DNA of 64,000 nucleotides. It comes from Ananas comosus. Taxonomy: Eukaryota; Streptophyta; Magnoliopsida; Poales; Bromeliaceae. Within the stretch, counting starts at the first letter, position 1. Every line of letters begins with the position of its first letter. The notes under the pieces were generated by a model. The model did no database searches. It saw only the letters and a list, made by a program, of their open reading frames with translations, and was not told where the DNA came from. The stretch is taken from assembly GCF_001540865.1 (NCBI RefSeq), contig NC_033640.1, positions 7,785,827 to 7,849,826 on the forward strand, written 5' to 3'. The position numbers and the translations under genes were made by a program. This document shows positions 1 to 10,755 of the stretch, piece by piece.

Positions 1-184
1 GTCAACTAAATGATCACGCTTAGTATACTTGTTCTTCAACAAGCACCTACATTCTTGCTTTACTATCTCCATACTTATGTCTTGAGATTCATCATCTCAA
101 ATTAGAAGCATATTATATACTTACTTACCTAGAATACCACCGCTATTATAGTATATGACTATTCGTAGGAGCATTTAAACGATC

Positions 185-694
185 GCCCTCGTACTCATAA
201 GTTGTTTTCAATGATAGAGCTTCCGAATCAATGATCCATACCGTTAAATATTATTTAGAGTATTTAAAACGTCTTGAAATAAAATTTTATAATTTTTCGA
301 CATCATTTGCCTTACAATCAAAAGGTTAAAAAATTGACAATTTTTAATGGCCGGTATGGAATATTTACTAGTTTAACGGTGTAAAAGAATTGGAATCGGT
401 TAAATTTTTGATAGAAAATTCTATTCATTATATAGATAAAGATCAATAACTCCGATCTTAAATTGAAGTATCCGATCATTCATTTTTAAGATGTTGTTTG
501 CTTTTGACCGTTTATTTTATACCCGTTTGATGAACTTTATTATGATTTCAAAAAATTACGAAATTTATTTTCTAGAAGTTTCAGATACTCTAGATCATAT
601 TTAACGGAGTAGATCGTCGATTCGGAAGCTCTATCATTGAAAACAACTTATGAGTATGAAGGGCTCTATACTCATAAGAGTATAGTAGCCCTAG
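185..694. repeat. Foldback (inverted-repeat) element, about 510 bp
   Basis: The arms at about 188-238 and 612-663 are near-perfect reverse complements; both carry the core TTCAATGATAGAGCTTCCGA or its complement. The right end reads '...AGAGTATAGTAGCCCT', the terminal sequence shared by many other foldback elements here. No coding potential was seen. The outer limits are approximate because the left terminus is worn. Confidence 0.7.
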
Positions 695-797
695 CATATA
701 TCATAAATTTCTAACTTTCAAAAATATATCTTCTCAAATAGTCCTATGGATAATTCACGTTAATATTATAAGGTTAGACAATAGACAGAAAAAAAAN

Positions 798-844
<47 letters not shown>

Positions 845-1160
845 GCCGTTTATATTATAAATTAGAAATGATTAATACATAAATATTCTTAAATTAGTGT
901 GCAAGACTTCATAATGTAAGAAAACTTAATTATTCTTACAAACTAAAATAACATCGAAAAATACCACAAGTTCCCCTTCACCAGCCAACAATTAATCCCC
1001 TTAATCTGCATCATCTACAGTAAATAAAATCAGGCTTAAGAGGCTTTCGCTGCTTCACCATCTCCCTAACACCTTCATGCTGTATTCTATGAAATCCTCG
1101 AAGGGCATTAACTGCGCATCTAGATGCGTAGATGGTTGCTCCGAAGTTTAATTGTGTGTC
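695..1160. other. Unassigned AT-rich spacer with a poly-A tract
   Basis: It holds a long A run (about 790-840) interrupted by one N at 797, probably a collapsed homopolymer or an insertion tail. No gene or element was recognised in the rest. Confidence 0.5.
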
Positions 1161-1522
1161 CACTGGTGTGGCAATCTAGCTCGCTGTTCGTGAGCCAGCT
1201 CGTGTTCGACTCGAAATGAGTTTGAGATCGAATCGCTCGTTTAATAAACGAGCTAAACATGAGCTGAGTCTAGCTCGCTTGTGTTTGGCTCGATAACAGC
1301 TCGAATACACATATTTTATATTTATATAATTTAAATATTTTATATTTATACATATAAATAAATAATTATATATATAATACAGATTTTAATTATTTGATTT
1401 TTAGTCCAATTAAATATAAAACCCAACTCAATTATAAAATGGTCAATTTATATGTAAAGTTTTAACCATCGGAGCAAAATTTAACAGGTAAAATCGTAGA
1501 TATATATATATATATATATATA

Positions 1523-1815
1523 GAGTTGGACTGGGCTACTATTAGTAGCAAAGTTCCATTGTTGCTATCAGTTTTTTAGCCTTTGGATCAACTCTTTTCA
1601 TTATTTCTAACCATTGAATTAAATACTATAACCCAGTGGGGACAACTCAACCCTTGGGGGACTACTCAACTCTAACCAACTAATATCATTCCGACCCTAC
1701 AATTTTTCATCCAAAGGTTAAAAANTCATCCTGACCCTACAATTTTTCATCCAAGGGTTAAAAACTTGATAGCAAAAAGAGTGTTTTACTATTAATAGTA
1801 TTCCAGCCTAATTCT

Positions 1816-1816
<1 letters not shown>
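1523..1816. repeat. Foldback element in a TA microsatellite
   Basis: Left end GAGTTGGACTGGGCTACTAT and right end ATTAATAGTATTCCAGCC... are inverted. TA dinucleotide runs flank both sides (1500-1521 and 1818-1851). One N at 1725 sits between two near-identical stretches of about 40 bp (1683-1724 and 1726-1765), which looks like an assembly join. Confidence 0.7.
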
Positions 1817-1852
<36 letters not shown>

Positions 1853-1855
<3 letters not shown>

Positions 1856-2079
1856 TCCGGCTATTATGCTATTAATAGCACGAAGCACTTGGTGCTACCA
1901 AGTTTTCTGCAGTTAGATTTATCCTTTTGATCATTTTCCGCCGTTAGATCATACTATTCAACCAACCACCCACTCAATCCTAGAGGGCCCACATCATCCT
2001 AACCGCACATCTCTTAATCCAATTGCCAAAAACTTGGTAGCACCAAGTGTTTCGTGCTATTAATAGCATAGTAGCCTAG

Positions 2080-2083
<4 letters not shown>
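1853..2083. repeat. Short foldback element in a TA microsatellite
   Basis: The ends GAGTCCGGCTATTATGCTAT and ATAGCATAGTAGCCTAGTTC are imperfect inverted repeats, with (TA)n on both sides. Internal stems carry CTTGGTGCTACCAAG and its complement. Noncoding. Confidence 0.75.
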
Positions 2084-2117
<34 letters not shown>

Positions 2118-2120
<3 letters not shown>

Positions 2121-2345
2121 GCTAGGCTGGTATGCTATCGGTAGCACGGAGGCTTCCGTGCTACGAAGTTATTTTCAATAATATAGCTTCCAAATCAACG
2201 ATCGACTCGTTAGACTTGATCTACACTATTGAAATTATTTGGAAACTAAATTGCATAAATGTTCGACATCATTTACCTATCAAATGAGTAGTCTAAAAAT
2301 GAACGGCTGAAAATAAAAATCTCATATAAAAATGATGATAAAAGA
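2118..2345. repeat. Left half of a foldback element
   Basis: It begins in a TA run with GAGCTAGGCTGGTATGCTAT and continues with the conserved interior found at 18237-18460. The right arm is missing: similarity stops near 2340. Confidence 0.6.
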
Positions 2346-3007
2346 GAGGGAGAGATAGAGGAAGTAATTAGAGTAGGGATTTACTAGTTTGATTTTGTGG
2401 GCAAGCAAATATGCCCAATAACCAAAACTCTATATGCATATAATTAAAATACATAATATATATTATTAATATAATTAAAATATATATTATATATAATTAA
2501 ATATATTTTATAAATATTTTTAGTTTATATTTATATATTCGAGCTTTTCGAGCTTAATTCGAGTAAGCCCAATAATACTCAAATTTGACTTGAAATAAAT
2601 TTTGACTTCTTTAATTCTTCTGTTCAACCTCGACTCATTTAATTTCGAGTGGAACTCGAGTGAGCTGAATACCAAGCCGAACTCAAGCCGAGCAAGAGCC
2701 GGCTCGCTCATTTGCTAGCCCTACTAGGCATGCATGTATAAAAAGTCCAACTCCAATTGCTAGATTTTGTATCTATGTTCAAGCATCATTATTTTGACTA
2801 GAAATTTTTACTTTGACTAGGTTCATCTCGGGCCGGCAAATGAGCTAGTCAGCTCGTGTTTGACTTGCGTTTGGTTTGATATTCGGCTTGCTCAAATTTG
2901 ACTTGAAATTAAATGAGTAAAGCTTAAACACAAAAAAAAACCTCAAAATTTATTTCAAACCGAGCTTGGGTATTATTGGGTTTGCTCAAATTAGGCTTCG
3001 AAAAGTT

Positions 3008-3008
3008 C

Positions 3009-3072
<64 letters not shown>
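3008..3072. repeat. (TA)n/(GA)n microsatellite
   Basis: About 16 TA units followed directly by about 16 GA units; the truncated foldback element at 3072 begins immediately after. Confidence 0.9.
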
Positions 3073-3073
<1 letters not shown>

Positions 3074-3230
3074 CTAGTATGCTTTTGGAAGCACAGTCCT
3101 CCGTGCTTTCAAGTCGTTTTCAATGTTGGGACTTTCGAACCAACGATCGGCTCCATTAGACTTGATCTAGAGTATTTGAAGTACTTAGAAAATAAATTTT
3201 TTGATTTTTCAATATCATTTGCCTAACCGG
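3072..3230. repeat. Truncated foldback element (left arm)
   Basis: It matches the left arm of the element at 27711-28249 (AGTATGCTTTTGGAAGCAC, TCGTTTTCAATG, GATCGGCTCC-TTAGACTTGATCTA) and breaks off near 3230. The right arm is absent. Confidence 0.6.
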
Positions 3231-3595
3231 ATCAACAATCGCTATCAGAGCGGGTTGCAGGGGTTCTCAAAATCCGGTAGCAGGACGAGTACCGGATTCT
3301 CAACAGATTTTATGTTTTGTCGATAATTATTTCCGTTTCCGCATCTACTATATATATTGATTGATTTTATACCTCTAGTAGACCTTGCGAGTACAACTCT
3401 CTTTACATCAATTATATTCATTGAAAACTATTTTATATAGTTTTCATTCCCACTTACTGGCTCTTTTTTCAAAGAAACTTTCGTCCTTCTCGAGTGATCG
3501 AGGCAATGAGGTAGCATAGTAGTTAGCTCTCCACGGCTTCATTTTGGTGAGACTAGAGGTAGGACCCTTACAGGACAATGACATTTTGGAAGGTT

Positions 3596-3748
3596 ACCGA
3601 CCGTCCCTAGAGCAAGTAGCAAAGGGTTTGGTGGTTGGTACCTGAGACTCAAGTTCGAATCCTAGTTGATTCACATTTCTAGCTAAGTTTATTTTTTTAA
3701 AAAATAAACGAAGCGGATAGCGTGGTACCTATCTCTCTCTATATTTTG
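3596..3748 (+). mobile_element. tRNA-derived SINE, copy 1
   Basis: About 150 bp starting CCGTCCCTAGAGCAAGTAGC, with the pol III B-box-like AAGTTCGAATCCTAG and the family tail GAAGCGGATAGCGTGGTACC. The same unit recurs at 14034, 19800 and, reversed, 59344. No tRNA cloverleaf, so this is not a tRNA gene. Confidence 0.75.
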
Positions 3749-4208
3749 GGGGGTTGTAATATTTGATCTCAAACGTATATTAATTCATTTGAATTAGTGG
3801 GTGTATTAAAATAGTGTTTCACTGTTTTGATACTCCAACTCGTATTAAATTCTTACTATTCCATATGTTGTGATATGCCGTTTCGTGTGTTTGAGGGAGT
3901 CTTGTATACATTGCATATCTGGGTATGCTATTAGATGAAAAATTCTAAAATGCAACAGGTATATTGGTGACGTGGCGTAACAAATCAATCAAATATCTTC
4001 TTTTAGGGGTATATGTCCCACCATGTTTATAAAAAAATATTTTTATTGTACTTTTATTTGAAAAGAAAAAATATGATTGACTTGTTATTGATGACGTGTT
4101 ATAAGTGTGACGGTGTAGAATTTGTGGCTATTAGATAGGGAGCTTTCTTTCTACATGGTTCCCTAATTAAAGTCACTGTACTTTCTCAATACGTGGCCCT
4201 AGAAATGA
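3749..4208. other. Unassigned AT-rich spacer
   Basis: No gene or recognisable element was seen. It ends at CCCTAGAAATGA, directly before the poly-T that marks the 3' end of the minus-strand LINE. Confidence 0.5.
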
Positions 4209-4404
4209 TTTTTTTTTTTTTTGATTAAACAGGGATGAACCCTATTTTACAGAGGGAGGATCAGAAGAGAACAAGGTGCATCCTAGCACTTGCAACCAAT
4301 GAAAGGTCCCATGAGCATCCCCTTAGGATCCAAGACAGAAACCAAACAGCAAACAAAGCAGCGAACAAAATACAAGGTAACACAGACACAAACAAAATAA
4401 GCAC

Positions 4405-7400
4405 CTAACAGCCAAAAGAGCAAAAAGCCGACTTCCAACTTGAGACTGTTTCAGAAATGCATCTACCCAGGACGTCGCTTCGGACCTGCAGATTATCGAA
4501 TAATCTTCTATTCCTTTCTTTCCAGAGCTCCCAATAAGTCGCTGCAATAGCAAGGTCGATGTCAATTAGATTTTGTCCAGTAGCCAACCGCCTTAGTCGA
4601 AACCATCGTTTTGCGATGCTGTCAGACAAAGGCTGTCTCCAAGGTTGAGTGAATACAAATCGGCGTAAAAGGCCAGTCCACACCGAAGAAGAAAATCTGC
4701 ACAGGAGCAATATATGCTGAGTAGTCTCAGCATCAGAGTTGCAAAATACGCAAATCGTCGGTCCATGCCATCCACGCTTAAGAAGATTATCGGCCGTCAG
4801 GATCTTGTTTTTCTCCGCAAGCCAAATAAATAATTTAACTTTGAGCGGAATATGGAGTTTCCACAGGAAAGGTAGATTGTTATCCGTAACACCATCAAAT
4901 ATTAGGAAATCGGCCGCACTGTTCACAGAGAATCTTCCCGAGCTAGTCCATCTCCAACTAAGCGAATCACGTTCAGCTGATGAAATATTGATGCTATTGG
5001 ACACCGCCAAAAGCTCCTGGAATTCCAGTTGCGCAAGTGGATCGCACAGGGGATTGAAACCCATGTTGGGCTGGTTGGCGAATCTTTGAGTCCAGAAGCT
5101 CACCGTAATATTAGGATTAACGGAAGCTGCGTAGAGGGTCGGAAAGCGATTTTTGAGTGTAATATCTCCGCACCATCTCACTCTCCAAAATGGAGTCTCC
5201 CTACCATCGCCGAGCACGAAGTCGACCGAAGAGAGAAAAGGGGCAGCTTGACTTAGCATGTTTCTCCAGATAGGACTGCAAGCATATGGAACAGAGCTCA
5301 TGGCTGCAGCCGGTCGCCTTTTGTAATGCTTCTGCTTCAATAATTGAACCCAAGGTAAATTATTAGAGGTATAAAACTTCCAAAGACCCTTCATGAGTAA
5401 GACCGAATTTGTCACTTGTAGGCTTCTGATGCCGACCCCCCCAACCCTTTTGGGGCGACAAACTCGACCCCAGTTAACGAGGCAATGAAATCCACTGGTA
5501 GTGCTCTTTCCTTTCCAGAAAAAACTACGACGGGTTTTGTCTATTGCTCTTACTACCCAAACAGGAAGGGCAAACGCAGAGCAGAAATAAGTGGGCAAAG
5601 AGGATAGGACCGAGTTAAGAAGGATAAGGCGGCCTCCTCTAGAGAGAGTGGAGCACTTCCAACCAGCCAATCGATTGTCGATCTTCTCGATGAGGGGAAG
5701 ATAATCCGCTCGACGAAGAGGCTTCGGGGTTAGCGGAAGCCCCAAGTACAACAAAGGGAAGGATTGTAATGGACAGTTGAAACAGGTGGCAAGAGCTGCA
5801 GCCTGATCCGCAGGAATGTTGATTGGAGACAGGGAACTTTTGCCGTAGTTAATTGTGAGGCCCGAGTTAGCGGAGAAAGCGTCGAGAATGCACCTGATGA
5901 TAATCGCCGATCTGACGGAACCATCAAAGAAAAGAAGCACGTCATCCGCAAAATGGAGTGAATGAATTTTAACATCTCCAATACCAACAGCCGGAAGATT
6001 GTCGGAGAGAACTGCTCTATCAAGAAGTCTGAAAAGCACATCGATACAGATATTGAAGAGGAGAGGGGATAGCGGGTCGCCCTGCCGAAGCCCTCTCCTA
6101 CATTGGAACGAAGTACCTGGAACTCCATTCAAGAGTACAGCGGACGTGGTTGAGTTGAGTAGGGCTGATATCCAACCAATCCATTTATTGCTGAATCCCC
6201 TAGCGGTAAGAAGCTCATTTAGGAAGATCCAGTTAATGTGATCAAACGCCCGATCGAAGTCAATCTTGAAGAGTGCCGCCGGCCTTTTAGAGGCATGGAG
6301 ATGGTGAATAAGAATGTGGGCGCAGTAAAAGTTGTCGAGGATGTGGCGTCCCTTGATGAAGGCAGTCTGATAAGGATTAATCAACTGGTTCAGAACAGAT
6401 TGGAGGCGAGAAGCCAAAACTTTCGAAATGATTTTAGCCATGCTGTGAACAAGGCTAATAGGACGAAGATCGCGCGCCGATAGAACATTAGATTTCTTGG
6501 GAATGGGGCAGATCCAGCTTGTATTAATACTACTGAGGGCTAAAGAGCCATTATAGAAGGCTTCGAAAATATTCATGACATCAATCTTCAAGACAGACCA
6601 GAAACGGTGGTAGAAGAGCAGTGGGAAGCCGTCCGGTCCCGGGGCCTTATCCGGCGCACAAGCGAAGATTGCCGACCGCACTTCGTCTTCCGAAAAGGGT
6701 GAATGAAGCGACGATAGATCGACAGTAGCATCATCATAGATTAGGAAAAAATTGATTGTGGAGCTGGACTGGTGCGCCGAACCTATCAGATTAAGATAAT
6801 AGGAAAACAAATGATTCGCAATTGCATCGTGAGAGGAGAGAGCATTGGTACCGTCCGAAAGATGAGAGATAGAGTTCGCGCTTCTCCGACAGCTAGCGCG
6901 GAGATGGAAGAACTTGGTGTTCGCGTCGCCCTCCCGTAGCCATTGAATTCTCGATCTCTGCTTCCATTTTGATTCCTCAATAAGACATAATTCCTCATAT
7001 CTGATTTTGAGCTTCGGACGAAGACAGCATTCAGAGGCCGAGAGCACTCTCCTCTCCTCGGCAGAGTCAAGCCAAAGTAGCCACTGCAAACAGGAAGTGG
7101 ACTGTCGTTTGAGTGAAGAAGAAAGATCCCTGCTCCAAAGCTGTAAATCCTTCCGCACTTTATCTAGTTTAGAGCTGAAGCTGCTTGCCGGATCGACACC
7201 AGTCGGAGCCGAATTCCAAGCGTTGGCTACCACCCCAGGCAGCGTAGGAAAGTGAAGCCAACTGGACTCAAATCTAAAAATGCGCGGAGTGGGTACAAAA
7301 GTCCAAGCCGATAAAACCAAAGGAGTATGGTCAGATCTGGGGCGCGGAAGAGCCTTGAGGGTGGATCTGGGAAAGCAAAGAAGCCAATCCTGCGAAATTA

Positions 7401-8019
7401 GAACACGATCAAGACGTTCAAGGGTGGGATTCCTCCTACCGTTAGACCAGGTAAAGGATTTATTCATAATAGGAAGATCAATAAGGCCTGCATCTGAGAC
7501 AGCCTCCCGGAACGCCAGAATGTCCGCAGTGTTGGACGGCAACCCATTTTTATCATTCAGAGAAAGCAGAACATTGAAATCTCCAAGTGCCGCCCACAAG
7601 CCGCGAGAAAGATTAGCGATATGTCTCAGTTCGAGGAAGAAGGAAGCTTTATTGCTAGACCCGGTAGGTCCGTAGACGTTAGTAATCAAGAAGAGATTTC
7701 TATCAGACTTCCTCTGAAGAAGCACATTTAGCGTGTGAGAACCATTCCAGTGCTGGACGCAATCAAAGAGATAAATATTCCAAGCCGTCAGGAGGCCCCC
7801 ACGAGTCCCAACTGCGTCCAAAGTACGAAACTCTTGAAGGTGAAAACCACAGAACGAACGGAATTTGCCCGCAGAGATCGAAGGGAGTTTAGTTTCTTGA
7901 AGACATACCACCGAGACTTTACTAAAACGAATAAAACAACGTACAACGGTACATTTACTCTGATCATTCAACCCCCGTACATTCCATGATAGAAAGCGAA
8001 AAACTCTATTTCTAGCCAT
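4405..8019 (-). CDS. LINE ORF2: endonuclease/reverse transcriptase, 1204 aa
   Basis: This is the catalytic polyprotein of target-primed reverse transcription. The start ATG is at 8019-8017. Residues 1-235 form an apurinic/apyrimidinic-type endonuclease: SWN (N13), LQETK (E42), GDFN (146-149) and SDH (D230, H231). The central part is a reverse transcriptase with KAPGPDG, a GLRQGDPLSP loop and the catalytic FADD box at residues 690-693 (5952-5941). The C-terminal 200 residues contain the zf-RVT-like pattern (W-x-L-x-x-P-x-K, then CVFC...H-x4-C) seen in plant LINE ORF2 proteins. No stop or frameshift was found and the visible catalytic residues are present, so the protein could be active. ORF2 lies 41 bp downstream of ORF1 in a different frame, so its translation would need reinitiation. 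Confidence 0.93.
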   Translation of the reverse strand: MARNRVFRFLSWNVRGLNDQSKCTVVRCFIRFSKVSVVCLQETKLPSISAGKFRSFCGFHLQEFRTLDAVGTRGGLLTAWNIYLFDCVQHWNGSHTLNVLLQRKSDRNLFLITNVYGPTGSSNKASFFLELRHIANLSRGLWAALGDFNVLLSLNDKNGLPSNTADILAFREAVSDAGLIDLPIMNKSFTWSNGRRNPTLERLDRVLISQDWLLCFPRSTLKALPRPRSDHTPLVLSAWTFVPTPRIFRFESSWLHFPTLPGVVANAWNSAPTGVDPASSFSSKLDKVRKDLQLWSRDLSSSLKRQSTSCLQWLLWLDSAEERRVLSASECCLRPKLKIRYEELCLIEESKWKQRSRIQWLREGDANTKFFHLRASCRRSANSISHLSDGTNALSSHDAIANHLFSYYLNLIGSAHQSSSTINFFLIYDDATVDLSSLHSPFSEDEVRSAIFACAPDKAPGPDGFPLLFYHRFWSVLKIDVMNIFEAFYNGSLALSSINTSWICPIPKKSNVLSARDLRPISLVHSMAKIISKVLASRLQSVLNQLINPYQTAFIKGRHILDNFYCAHILIHHLHASKRPAALFKIDFDRAFDHINWIFLNELLTARGFSNKWIGWISALLNSTTSAVLLNGVPGTSFQCRRGLRQGDPLSPLLFNICIDVLFRLLDRAVLSDNLPAVGIGDVKIHSLHFADDVLLFFDGSVRSAIIIRCILDAFSANSGLTINYGKSSLSPINIPADQAAALATCFNCPLQSFPLLYLGLPLTPKPLRRADYLPLIEKIDNRLAGWKCSTLSRGGRLILLNSVLSSLPTYFCSAFALPVWVVRAIDKTRRSFFWKGKSTTSGFHCLVNWGRVCRPKRVGGVGIRSLQVTNSVLLMKGLWKFYTSNNLPWVQLLKQKHYKRRPAAAMSSVPYACSPIWRNMLSQAAPFLSSVDFVLGDGRETPFWRVRWCGDITLKNRFPTLYAASVNPNITVSFWTQRFANQPNMGFNPLCDPLAQLEFQELLAVSNSINISSAERDSLSWRWTSSGRFSVNSAADFLIFDGVTDNNLPFLWKLHIPLKVKLFIWLAEKNKILTADNLLKRGWHGPTICVFCNSDAETTQHILLLCRFSSSVWTGLLRRFVFTQPWRQPLSDSIAKRWFRLRRLATGQNLIDIDLAIAATYWELWKERNRRLFDNLQVRSDVLGRCISETVSSWKSAFCSFGC

Positions 8020-8060
8020 AAAAGGGAAATAGACTCACAACTCTAGGAAGAAGCGAAGGC

Positions 8061-10445
8061 TTAAGCCCCTTCCTGGGCCTGTGTAGCACCCCTCTCGCCA
8101 TCAGACCTAGCGATAACAGGCTCCACCCGTTCTGTGATACCACAGGAGTTTAGAATCTTTCGAATTTCCTGGGCGGTGAGTGGAAGGGCCGGATCTCTTG
8201 GAGGTGTGGGCACCCTGGCAGCCAACGGGGAAACAACTAGATGAACCGGAGGAGCTTCCGACGAAGGGTCAATAGAATCAACAGGCATCGTGGTGGGAGA
8301 ACTCGGGGTGCAATGAGAGGCTTTCAAAGATTGGAGTTTAGAGCACATGAGATCCTGGGCTCTTTGGAGAGAGCTTCTATTGATTCCCATGTTCTTCGAC
8401 GCTAGTCGCAGGCTACGCCTGAAGGAACCGAGCTTGTTAGAAACCAGAAAAGAGGCGCCAGAATGTAAAGTGTGATGATTGAAACGAGTGCCGACAGACT
8501 CGGACAAGGCCTCATCTCCAAGAGCGTGGCCAATCAGAGAAGCTTCAGCCAAAGTCGGGCCCACAGGAGCAGGCTGCCTACTTCCAGAGAAAGAAGGGCC
8601 CCCAGAAGGGGGCGTCCTGCTCGCAGAGATGGAATGGGCCCTTGGTGAAGCCGGCCTGCTCGCGGAAGAATATGGGCCCCCAGATAAGGGGGGCCTGCTC
8701 ACGGAAATTGAGAGGCCCCCGGAAGAAGGCGACCAGCACGCAGGGTTGGATGGGCCCCCAGGTAAGGGTGGCCTGATCTCAGAGGGGGATGGGACCCCAG
8801 GAGGGGGCGGGCTGCTCGCCAGGGTGGGACGGCCTGTCGCGGGCGCCCAAACTCCGGGATCTAGCAAAGGCAATAGCTCAACCGAGGAAGCTGGATCAAC
8901 CAGGGGTTCAGTCAAGAGGGCGGGCTCGACCAGGAGAGGCTTGACCGAAGAAGCTGGCCCGACCAGGGATAGACTGGGTGATTGCTCTGCAGTCGAAAAA
9001 AGACGCGAGGAAGGGGGTAGGAGCAGAGTCGGGTTCAGAGCTATCGCGTCAGTCGAGACGTCGACAACACAGGGGGTGGACGGCGTAGAGAGCGGAGGCC
9101 TGGGTAACAACGCCTCCGAAACCAAATTTGAATTTGAAGTGCTCCCGGCGACCGCCACAGCCGGCCGGACAACACCCCCAGAGACCGGCACAGCCTGTCG
9201 GACAACCCCCCCGGAGACCGGCACAGTTTGCCGGACAACACCCCCGGAAGAGGGAAACTCCGAACTACTTCGATGCTGAACGAGGTGAGCGCCCCCGCGG
9301 GAGTTGCGAGGCCAGACCTGCGAGCCTTGAGCGGGGGCTGAAGAGAAGTGAGTATGCCTGATGAACCGATCTTGAGCATCAGAAGTCTCTAATCCCAAAC
9401 GATCATCCAAATCATCACCAAGTAGAATCGGATTAGCGTCCTCCCACGACTCGATTTCCACTGAAATTTGGAATCTCCTATCATCAACCATAAGGCGGAG
9501 AGTTTCCGGGATGGAGTGAATATCCTGGCAGCGGATTTTGGCTCGAAAGAACGAAACGTCAAGTCTCCTTTCGCTCAGCGGATCTATTTCCCAAAGCTCA
9601 CCAAATCCACTGACGGCGGCCTTGACATCCTCCTCATTCCAGCAAAGAATCGGCCAGTGGTGAAGCCGCACCCAAGCCTTGTGGCGAAGATGCCCCCTAT
9701 CCAGCTCCGCAACTTCAGACCAGTTAGAAAGTTTGAAGTCCACACCTTCAAATCTGAAAGGACTCCTGCTGATGACCCCTTCTCTGGTAACCCAATTGGG
9801 GAAGAAGACTGCCAACAAAGGCGCATCAAAGTCGGCCACCAAGAACTCTCTGCTGGACCCCCCAAACCTGGCAGCGAGTCCGTTAGAGAGGACAACTTTA
9901 ACATCTTGAACATTGCCGCCAATCGGACCAAGGACTTCCGCCAAGGCCACACACCCAGAAAAAGAACGGAGACCCGAGGGGGAAGGTCTAGAAGGGAGGA
10001 ACACCGGCGAGGAGCACGGACGTCCAGAGGAGGGGCCCTGCTCCATAGGTCTACGCGGAGGACTAGGCGGAAACCTGCAACGAGAGGCCGGATGGCCGAT
10101 CCTCATACAGAGAAGGCAGCGCCTCGGTTCTCTACAGAGGGCGGCTCTGTGCCCCCGTTCGAAACATCTGAAACAACGCCCCTTAAGAGAGGGGTTGAGA
10201 AGAAATTTTGGTGGCTGGGGCGGAAGAGACGAAATGGGACGACGAGCTCGAGGGGGGGGGAAAGGGGGGCCGAGCTGAGGTGGTGGGGCCAAAGTGGCGT
10301 CCTTAAAAGAAACCCCCTGTCGGACACGTGACTCCCTTGGAGGGCAAGGGACCACGTTGGAGACCTGCACAGAAGAGGCAGGGGGGAAAGGACGACCACC
10401 AAGGGAGGAAGATGGGTTGGGGAACGGACAAGGAGAGGGGCCCAT
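8061..10445 (-). CDS. LINE ORF1: zinc-knuckle nucleic-acid-binding protein, 794 aa
   Basis: Plant LINE ORF1 proteins bind the element RNA and form the ribonucleoprotein. The reading frame is open from 10514, but the first ATG is at 10445 and is chosen as the start. Two tandem CCHC knuckles are visible: C91-x2-C94-x4-H99-x4-C104 and C110-x2-C113-x4-H118-x4-C123. A DUF4283-like segment (about residues 190-300) follows, with a hydrophobic/aromatic pattern ending in CWNEEDVKAAVSGFGELWEI. The middle and C-terminal parts are Pro/Ser-rich and repetitive, with short tandem units (VRQ-VPVSGGV; PSxSxSRPPxSGGP), and look disordered. It lies 41 bp upstream of ORF2. Long antisense ORFs across it (for example 8479-9279) are shadows of its GC-rich composition. 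Confidence 0.88.
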   Translation of the reverse strand: MGPSPCPFPNPSSSLGGRPFPPASSVQVSNVVPCPPRESRVRQGVSFKDATLAPPPQLGPPFPPPRARRPISSLPPQPPKFLLNPSLKGRCFRCFERGHRAALCREPRRCLLCMRIGHPASRCRFPPSPPRRPMEQGPSSGRPCSSPVFLPSRPSPSGLRSFSGCVALAEVLGPIGGNVQDVKVVLSNGLAARFGGSSREFLVADFDAPLLAVFFPNWVTREGVISRSPFRFEGVDFKLSNWSEVAELDRGHLRHKAWVRLHHWPILCWNEEDVKAAVSGFGELWEIDPLSERRLDVSFFRAKIRCQDIHSIPETLRLMVDDRRFQISVEIESWEDANPILLGDDLDDRLGLETSDAQDRFIRHTHFSSAPAQGSQVWPRNSRGGAHLVQHRSSSEFPSSGGVVRQTVPVSGGVVRQAVPVSGGVVRPAVAVAGSTSNSNLVSEALLPRPPLSTPSTPCVVDVSTDAIALNPTLLLPPSSRLFSTAEQSPSLSLVGPASSVKPLLVEPALLTEPLVDPASSVELLPLLDPGVWAPATGRPTLASSPPPPGVPSPSEIRPPLPGGPSNPACWSPSSGGLSISVSRPPLSGGPYSSASRPASPRAHSISASRTPPSGGPSFSGSRQPAPVGPTLAEASLIGHALGDEALSESVGTRFNHHTLHSGASFLVSNKLGSFRRSLRLASKNMGINRSSLQRAQDLMCSKLQSLKASHCTPSSPTTMPVDSIDPSSEAPPVHLVVSPLAARVPTPPRDPALPLTAQEIRKILNSCGITERVEPVIARSDGERGATQAQEGA

Positions 10446-10755
10446 TGTTTTTTCCTTAAGAGAAAATAGAGCTTTGGTTACGACCAATCCACATCCACAA
10501 ACACAGCAATGCAATTTAATTAATGGAGATCTACGTAGATTTCATTGTGACACTAGATATATACTTCCAAAAGAATATCTTATTCAAAAAACAAAAAAAA
10601 AAAGAAGCACAAAAATGTGCTCCAATAGAACTAATTAAGAAAAAGCAGTTGGAGCATGCTAAAGTTTTCAAGCTAAAATTAAGTTTAATATGGTACATAA
10701 TCAGATCAGATTAATTCTATACTTTGTCTACACCTAGAATGTACCATAATTAATA

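Larger units (their letters stand above)
1165..2727. mobile_element. hAT-like relic interrupted by foldback elements
   Basis: The left end near 1165 reads 'GGTGTGGCAATCTAGCTCG' and is followed by many GCTCG/CGAGC motifs, typical of plant hAT termini of the TAGGGGTGGCAA type. The right end near 2680-2727 (GGCTCGCTCATTTGCTAGCCC) is its degenerate inverse. No matching 8-bp target duplication could be read, so the limits are uncertain. Foldback elements at 1523-1816, 1853-2083 and 2118-2340 lie inside. Confidence 0.5.
4209..10520 (-). mobile_element. Full-length or nearly full-length LINE (non-LTR retrotransposon)
   Basis: On the minus strand the order is a short 5' leader, ORF1 (10445-8061), a 41-bp gap, ORF2 (8019-4405), about 180 bp of 3' UTR and an A tail (14 T on the plus strand, 4209-4222). 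Domain order (zinc knuckles, then endonuclease, reverse transcriptase and a C-terminal zinc-binding RVT region) is that of the plant L1 clade. Both ORFs are uninterrupted over 6 kb, implying recent insertion. Base composition is far less AT-rich than its surroundings. The 5' boundary and target-site duplication could not be fixed. Confidence 0.9.

Noticed and set aside
3240..3262. A TATCAGAGC primer-binding-site-like motif suggesting another LTR element
   Set aside because: No LTR, polypurine tract or coding fragment could be recognised nearby; a short motif alone is not enough.
4739..7989. Plus-strand ORFs across the LINE ORF2
   Set aside because: Antisense shadows of the reverse-transcriptase ORF.
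8479..10331. Long plus-strand ORFs (up to 287 aa) over the LINE ORF1
   Set aside because: They are antisense shadows of a GC-rich, Pro/Ser-rich minus-strand gene with recognisable zinc knuckles; the plus-strand translations show no domain.
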